A stretch of DNA of 9,910 bases from Anaerolineaceae bacterium. Lineage in GTDB: Bacteria > Chloroflexota > Anaerolineae > Anaerolineales > Anaerolineaceae. A program made the position numbers and the translations under genes. The stretch lies in the NCBI GenBank assembly GCA_021107195.1, contig JAIOTF010000059.1:1-9910 (forward strand), read 5' to 3'. Shown piece by piece: positions 5,837 through 9,910 of the stretch. The stretch's first letter is position 1. Every line of letters starts with the position of its first letter. Below the pieces are notes generated by a model. It had not been told where the DNA came from and ran no database searches. It saw only the letters and a list, made by a program, of their open reading frames with translations.

Positions 5837-7414
5837 CTAGAGATCCGGAACCCGGTAATCATCCAGATAGGCCTTTGCCGCCGTGCGGCCGGATTCAATC
5901 AACTGATCATAGCGTTCAGAATGCGAGGGAATATTAAAATCGGTATGATCAATGCAGCAGTCGCTAACCATCACAGTGCGCATCAAATCCAGCGTTTCAC
6001 GGCTGAACATTTCGTCCCTCGTCTTCAAAGCCATTTCGGTCAGCATCACACTGGCAAAATCGACCACATTGTTGAATTCGCTGCTGGTTTGTGCACAATC
6101 TTTGGGTGTGTAAAGATAACAACCCAAAGTAGCCCAATTGATGCGGCTTTTATACCAACGGTTTTTCTTTGAAAAACGTTGATCGTCAAAATAGCGGATC
6201 GGGAAATTATCATACAAACCGCCATCCACATAATAATCCCCTTCTTCACCAAACTGACTGCCATCAAAACGCAATGCCCGGAAATAGAGCGGGATTGACA
6301 TGGACATGCGGACAGCATCAGCCACAGCCACATCTGGCGTGGTGGCCGCGCTGAACATCTCTGCCCGGCGCTGAGACGCGTTGGATGCCGTCACATACAG
6401 ATCGCGGAAACCATACCGACGAAAATCGGCAAACGTTGCCCGCTCATTGCCACCGCAACGCCCAGCCACCACTTCCTGCAGCCAGTTATAAAAATATTCA
6501 CTCGTATACCAACCATATTCTTCGATCAGGCGCTGGGTGCAAACCAGATTGTCCGTGATAACGTTAAATTCTTTTCGCAGGAAATTCACACTGCGCTCAT
6601 CGCGCCCTTTCATACGGGCCTGTGGTATGCTGCTGAAATCCAGCGTATCCATCACACCCATCGTTTCGTCCATGCTCATCCGAAAACTGAGCATCATAGC
6701 CGTGATTGCCCCTGCCGATGCGCCGGATACCCGCTCAATTTGCGAGAGCACACCGCGCTCTTCCAGTTCCTGTGCCACACCGGCATAAGCAATACCGCGA
6801 ATACCTCCGCCTTTCAAAGCCAGGTTTTCAAAAGGATAATGCACGATCTCCCCTTGCCGGGCAGGAAACGCCATCGGCAGCAAACGCCCTGGCACCATTT
6901 TCCTGTATTCCTTATATGTATCGCCCAGGCGAGACTCAAGCATTCCCTCTTCAATCGTGATCAAGAACATAAAAGCGACCAGCCATACCGGCAGCATAGC
7001 CACCCCGACCACAGAGCGAAAAACAAAAGCAATTCCCAGCGCATACAAAATGTCGCCCAAATACATAGGATGGCGCACAACGCTGTAAAAACCGCCAACC
7101 TTAAAATGAACCTGGGCCTCCTCTTCCTTGAAGTCGCGGACAGGCAAAAAAGCTGCAATCTCAAGAATAAGTGCAGCCAGCAGCATTGCTCCCCCTACGT
7201 ACCAATGCCAGCCGAGGCTCTCAAACCGTAATTGCTCCACAAATGGCATCACCAGCAAGGTATGTCCCAACAATGGCAGCAGCAAGCTGCCCAGGAAAAA
7301 CACCGGCTGGCTGGCCATTTTGCGGCTGCTGGTCATTGCGGCGGCCCCCAACAAACCAAACATACTGATCAAAGCCCAAAAAAAGGGATTACTTAAAAAT
7401 GCTTCTATGTTCAT
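5837..7414 (-). CDS. ICMT-like membrane domain fused to patatin-like phospholipase
   Basis: Fusion protein of about 525 residues (numbered from the ATG at 7414). The first about 185 residues are hydrophobic with four or five membrane segments and end in the isoprenylcysteine/phospholipid methyltransferase signature: FYSVVRHPMYLG (109-120) followed by an EE pair (155-156) and a GDTYKEYRKMVPGRL tail. The rest is a patatin-type acyl hydrolase: oxyanion loop GGGIRG (202-207), nucleophile elbow GASAG with Ser233, and catalytic Asp397 in DGG. The Ser-Asp dyad is complete, so lipid acyl hydrolysis at the membrane is a fair inference; true methyltransferase activity is unproven. The frame stays open to 7570, but that extension crosses a terminator (7494-7526), so a start at 7414 or at the ATG at 7447 is preferred. 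Neither has an ideal Shine-Dalgarno: AAGG lies 12 nt before 7414. Confidence 0.88.
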   Translation of the reverse strand: MNIEAFLSNPFFWALISMFGLLGAAAMTSSRKMASQPVFFLGSLLLPLLGHTLLVMPFVEQLRFESLGWHWYVGGAMLLAALILEIAAFLPVRDFKEEEAQVHFKVGGFYSVVRHPMYLGDILYALGIAFVFRSVVGVAMLPVWLVAFMFLITIEEGMLESRLGDTYKEYRKMVPGRLLPMAFPARQGEIVHYPFENLALKGGGIRGIAYAGVAQELEERGVLSQIERVSGASAGAITAMMLSFRMSMDETMGVMDTLDFSSIPQARMKGRDERSVNFLRKEFNVITDNLVCTQRLIEEYGWYTSEYFYNWLQEVVAGRCGGNERATFADFRRYGFRDLYVTASNASQRRAEMFSAATTPDVAVADAVRMSMSIPLYFRALRFDGSQFGEEGDYYVDGGLYDNFPIRYFDDQRFSKKNRWYKSRINWATLGCYLYTPKDCAQTSSEFNNVVDFASVMLTEMALKTRDEMFSRETLDLMRTVMVSDCCIDHTDFNIPSHSERYDQLIESGRTAAKAYLDDYRVPDL

Positions 7415-7493
7415 TTCAGACAAATACCTTATCAAGAAAAATTTCATTCTACTAAGCGTACGCAGCAAAGCCCGGGAAGTCGCGTACCCTTTA

Positions 7494-7526
7494 TAAAAAA
7501 CAGCCCGCTTTGCAAGCGGGAACTGT
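7494..7526 (-). terminator. Rho-independent terminator after the nitroreductase gene
   Basis: On the minus strand ACAG..CCCGCTT pairs with AAGCGGG..CTGT (stems of 4 and 7 bp separated by a TT bulge, 3-nt loop) and is followed by six Ts. It separates the nitroreductase and patatin genes and argues against the upstream extension of the latter. Confidence 0.85.
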
Positions 7527-7576
7527 TTCAACTTTGCACACATCGCCCGCTGGGATGGAATGCGGGGCAATGACGC

Positions 7577-8143
7577 TTATAGCACAAGATCATCCAATGC
7601 CCGTTTGGGCACATGATGCACACCTTGCGCGTCCCGCCAGTATTTAATGCTGCCGTCTGCGCCCAGTTCATCCAATTGCACTTGCTCCACCGGCTTGCCC
7701 AGTGCCAACGCCAGGAGAATCTCATACTGCCCGGGGATAGACAAAGCCTGTCGCAGCACTTTGCTTTGAATAGAAGCAATCATACAGCCGCCCAAACCCT
7801 TTTCAACCGCGCCCAACAGCATACTTTGAGCAGCGATGCCATGATCCACGCCAAAATTCTTACTGATCCCGGTATCGCCCAGGATAATGATATACGCAGT
7901 GGGACGCTCGCCGGCCTCGGGACCATCCCAATCCTTGAGATACCCCGCCCAACGCAGCGCCGGGAAAATGGCGGCATTTTTCTCTTTATCCCACGACAGC
8001 ATGAATTTCAAGCCCTGCAAATTTGCACCCGAAGCCGAAAATCGCGCCAGATCAACCAATTCGCGCAGCGTGCTTTCCTCAATTGCCGCAGTTGAAACAA
8101 AGCGGCGGTAACTGCGATTTTTCAAGATCAAATCCCGAAGCAT
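7577..8143 (-). CDS. Nitroreductase family protein
   Basis: Predicted FMN-dependent NAD(P)H oxidoreductase of the nitroreductase fold, 188 residues. The N-terminus LILKNRSYRRF (residues 5-15) is the typical flavin-phosphate-binding start of the family; SASGANLQ near residue 38, the DHGIAAQSMLLGAVEKGLGGC helix region and the LALGKP motif near the end are also characteristic. The physiological substrate cannot be inferred. The start is set at the ATG 8143 because GGAG lies six bases upstream. An in-frame GTG at 8161 would add six residues but has no Shine-Dalgarno. It is followed by its own terminator, so it is probably monocistronic. No clear promoter was found in 8154-8307. Confidence 0.93.
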   Translation of the reverse strand: MLRDLILKNRSYRRFVSTAAIEESTLRELVDLARFSASGANLQGLKFMLSWDKEKNAAIFPALRWAGYLKDWDGPEAGERPTAYIIILGDTGISKNFGVDHGIAAQSMLLGAVEKGLGGCMIASIQSKVLRQALSIPGQYEILLALALGKPVEQVQLDELGADGSIKYWRDAQGVHHVPKRALDDLVL

Positions 8144-8149
8144 AGCTTT

Positions 8150-8153
8150 CTCC
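8150..8153 (-). promoter_or_regulatory. Shine-Dalgarno deciding the nitroreductase start
   Basis: GGAG with six bases to the ATG at 8143. It lies inside the longer GTG-started frame, which therefore is unlikely to be the translated one. Confidence 0.75.
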
Positions 8154-8267
8154 GTTTTCACTAATGCGGATCGTCAAACTTTCCAGGCTGAATTGCGAAT
8201 AAGAAAAAATACGCCCTTTTGTGGCAGCAAATTTATTCGTTATCGTCTTGTGTTTATACAACAAAGA

Positions 8268-8285
8268 TAACGACTGAAGTCGTTA
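8268..8285. repeat. Small palindrome TAACGACT-GA-AGTCGTTA
   Basis: Perfect 8-nt arms around GA, followed by CTACAA. It belongs to the same family as the double hairpin at 9145-9206 (TAACCACT-TC-AGTGGTTA). It lies between the HAD and nitroreductase genes, has no T-tract, and looks like a dispersed intergenic hairpin. Confidence 0.75.
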
Positions 8286-8307
8286 CTACAATACGCAATT
8301 CAAGTTA

Positions 8308-9006
8308 TCAAGGCAGGCGCCATTCGCCACGCCCGCCAGAGATGGCATACTCTGCCCGCAGCAGGTCTTGCAGCTCAGCATGCGTATTGATCACCCGATC
8401 CGCTTCCTGCAAATACGATGCGTCCAGCGAAGTTTCCAGCGCCACACATACCATGCCTGCTGCTTTGGCCGATTGAATGCCTGGCGGGGCGTTTTCCACC
8501 ACCAGGCAAGCCTCCGGCGTCACGCCCAAAGCCGCGGCGCCTTTCTGGTAAGGCTCTGCTGCTGGTTTGCCGTGCCGCACCTCGTCCGAACCAGAGACAG
8601 CATCAAACCAGTGCCGCACCCCCATCTCGGACAAGGCTCGCTCAGCCACCGCCCGGGCCGCCCCAGTCACCAAAGCCAGCGCATAGCCTTGCTCGCGCAT
8701 CAGCTTCAGGGATTCCTGAATGCCAGGAACAGGATCCAGACAAAAGATTTCATCGAAATACGCCAGTTTGCAGCGGTGCAGCTCTGTCTGCTGCTCTGTG
8801 GTCAGAGAAATCCCCATCACCCCGGCAATTTTGCTAATGAAATAGTCTTCCTTAAATCCTTCTCTCAGATAGATCTCCAAAGGCGGAACTTCAACACCCG
8901 CCACTTCACGAAAAGAATGCTGCCATGACCTCACATGAAACTGCATTCCGTCGATAACAACGCCATCCATATCCAGAGCCACGCCCCGGCGTCCATTCTC
9001 AGCCAT
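8308..9006 (-). CDS. HAD-family hydrolase (beta-phosphoglucomutase-like)
   Basis: Haloacid-dehalogenase superfamily phosphatase or phosphomutase, 232 residues. Motif I is LDMDGVV with D12 (nucleophile) and D14; motif II is VTGA with T114; motif III is HGKPAAEPY with K147; motif IV is VVENAPPG (E171, N172). A helical cap lies between residues about 20 and 90, placing it in the subfamily I group that includes beta-phosphoglucomutase and sugar-phosphate phosphatases. The ENAPPG version of motif IV is common there, so activity is expected, but the substrate is unknown. The ATG at 9006 is supported by AAGGAG seven bases upstream. A promoter with a perfect TATAAT lies about 55 nt before it. The downstream gene has its own start signals about 165 nt away, so co-transcription is uncertain. 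Confidence 0.93.
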   Translation of the reverse strand: MAENGRRGVALDMDGVVIDGMQFHVRSWQHSFREVAGVEVPPLEIYLREGFKEDYFISKIAGVMGISLTTEQQTELHRCKLAYFDEIFCLDPVPGIQESLKLMREQGYALALVTGAARAVAERALSEMGVRHWFDAVSGSDEVRHGKPAAEPYQKGAAALGVTPEACLVVENAPPGIQSAKAAGMVCVALETSLDASYLQEADRVINTHAELQDLLRAEYAISGGRGEWRLP

Positions 9007-9062
9007 ACAACTGCTCCTTACCTTCCATATTCATTCCAGGCGGACAAACCTGCCTCGCCTGT

Positions 9063-9092
9063 ATTATAGTCAAGTCTTTGCGTACAGTGCAA
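9063..9092 (-). promoter_or_regulatory. Likely promoter of the HAD gene
   Basis: On the minus strand TTGCAC (9092-9087), 18 nt, then a perfect TATAAT (9068-9063). The start of transcription would be about 50 nt before the ATG at 9006. Confidence 0.6.
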
Positions 9093-9144
9093 ATCAATGA
9101 AGTAATTAAATATACACGGGTCATCATTACAATAGCACAACACT

Positions 9145-9206
9145 TTGTAGTAACCACTTCAGTGGTTATGTCGTAACAGCGATGACGACTGGAGTTGTCA
9201 CTACAA
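9145..9206. repeat. Double-hairpin intergenic repeat bounded by TTGTAGT/ACTACAA
   Basis: TTGTAGT at 9145-9151 and ACTACAA at 9200-9206 are reverse complements and enclose two hairpins: TAACCACT/AGTGGTTA (9151-9168, perfect) and TGACGACT/AGTTGTCA (9183-9200, one mismatch). A single related hairpin is at 8268-8285. It is MITE- or REP-like, with no coding content. Confidence 0.75.
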
Positions 9207-9214
9207 TTAAATAT

Positions 9215-9760
9215 CTATTTCACCTTGGCATAAAACAGCACATCGCGCGGCACGCCTTTATATCCTGGCCGGCGCAGCCAGCGCCGGATTCGCCCTTCAA
9301 AAACCAGACCCGCCTTTTCCAAAACCCGCGCCGATGCCAGGTTCCCGGCATCACAGGTCGCCCATACCCGGTAAATGTCCGGATGGGCATACGCCCAATC
9401 CACCAACACCCGGGCGGCTTCAGTGGCATAGCCTTTTCCCCACAGTGGCCGGGCGATGAGATACCCAATCTCAGCCTTGTACTGGTCAATGCGCAATTCA
9501 GCCGAGCCGATCAATCTGTCATCCGCCTTACGGATCAGCGCCCAGGGAAAAGCCGTGCCTTCACGCCAACCGGTCTCGCAAGCCTGCAAATAGCGCTGTG
9601 TTTCAACAACACTGGCATGCGGTACCCAGGTGGCAAAGCGAGTGACTTCGAGGTCATGCGCATAGGTTTCATAAATCGTCTCAGCATCCCCCACCACGAC
9701 CGGACGCAACCATAAGCGATCCGTATCCATTCTCTCTGGTGGACGAATTTTTTCTTCCAT
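9215..9760 (-). CDS. GNAT-family N-acetyltransferase (RimJ/RimL type)
   Basis: Predicted acetyl-CoA-dependent N-acetyltransferase of the Acetyltransf_3 group, 181 residues. The N-terminus has the typical TDRLWLRP (13-20). The acetyl-CoA-binding motif A is RPLWGKGYATEA (104-115), preceded by the strand KAEIGYLI (95-102), and followed by NLASARVLEKAGLVFEGRIR, the usual motif B and C-terminal region. The family acetylates ribosomal protein N-termini, antibiotics or small amines; the target here is unknown. The ATG at 9760 has AAGG seven bases upstream. An in-frame GTG at 9778 would add six residues without a Shine-Dalgarno. No terminator was seen beyond its stop; the double-hairpin repeat lies just downstream. 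Confidence 0.93.
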   Translation of the reverse strand: MEEKIRPPERMDTDRLWLRPVVVGDAETIYETYAHDLEVTRFATWVPHASVVETQRYLQACETGWREGTAFPWALIRKADDRLIGSAELRIDQYKAEIGYLIARPLWGKGYATEAARVLVDWAYAHPDIYRVWATCDAGNLASARVLEKAGLVFEGRIRRWLRRPGYKGVPRDVLFYAKVK

Positions 9761-9767
9761 AAAATAA

Positions 9768-9771
9768 CCTT
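9768..9771 (-). promoter_or_regulatory. Shine-Dalgarno deciding the acetyltransferase start
   Basis: AAGG with seven bases to the ATG at 9760. It sits inside the longer GTG-started frame, which makes that extension improbable. Confidence 0.65.
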
Positions 9772-9830
9772 GTAACACAATATCTCGATAGTTGTGATTT
9801 TAAAAGAAATAAGTGCTTGCGGTTCACAAA

Positions 9831-9845
9831 TTATCCAGAAGTCAT
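9831..9845 (-). other. Four-codon open frame with a good Shine-Dalgarno
   Basis: On the minus strand AGGAG (9856-9852), six bases, then ATG ACT TCT GGA TAA. It lies about 70 nt upstream of the acetyltransferase start. It could be a minimal upstream frame or the broken start of a lost gene; chance is also possible. Nothing else coding is seen between 9761 and 9910. Confidence 0.25.
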
Positions 9846-9910
9846 TGTGTACTCCTGTTTGGTAAATAATAGGGTGAATACCTGGGACACATCCATGTCT
9901 TGGTCAAGCA

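Noticed and set aside
7415..7570. N-terminal extension of the patatin fusion to 7570
   Set aside because: It would be translated through the terminator hairpin at 7494-7526, and its sequence has no family similarity that I recognise.
9870..9910. Possible insertion-sequence end (TGTCCCAGG on the minus strand)
   Set aside because: Too short, at the window edge, with no transposase frame or paired terminal repeat visible.

Overview
The window looks like a Chloroflexota (Anaerolineae-like) chromosome. That is an inference from the ClpC type, the mixed GC content and the dispersed intergenic hairpins; there is no rRNA or marker gene to settle it. Every protein gene I can support lies on the minus strand, so the window is best read from right to left.

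Right part (about 9910 to 5837): four independent housekeeping or accessory genes. They are a GNAT N-acetyltransferase (9215-9760), a HAD-family phosphatase/phosphomutase (8308-9006), a nitroreductase-family flavoprotein (7577-8143) and an unusual fusion of an isoprenylcysteine-methyltransferase-like membrane domain to a patatin-like lipase (5837-7414). Small hairpin repeats sit between some of them. Shine-Dalgarno spacing, and a terminator lying inside one long open frame, shift several starts from the longest possible frame. No shared pathway is evident.

Centre (5836 to 2943): a complete clpC (834 aa, TTG start with a strong Shine-Dalgarno) behind a roughly 230-nt leader, closed by a strong terminator.

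Left part (2942 to 1): the remarkable region. Downstream of clpC come a DUF4143-type AAA ATPase (1620-2813) and a glycerophosphodiester phosphodiesterase (441-1199). Each is followed immediately, in the same reading frame and with no spacer beyond the stop codon(s), by a piece of the 3' end of a second ClpC-type gene with its own terminator. A third such piece, frameshifted and with an expanded hexamer repeat, runs off the left edge. The 3' halves of two of the tails plus their terminators are identical over about 145 nt apart from one base, while the more upstream codons differ mostly silently. The layout resembles a cassette array (unrelated gene + clpC tail + terminator, repeated). It could reflect repeated insertion at a clpC 3' end, recombination between tails, or decay of tandem clpC copies. 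This is the main candidate for something undescribed here.
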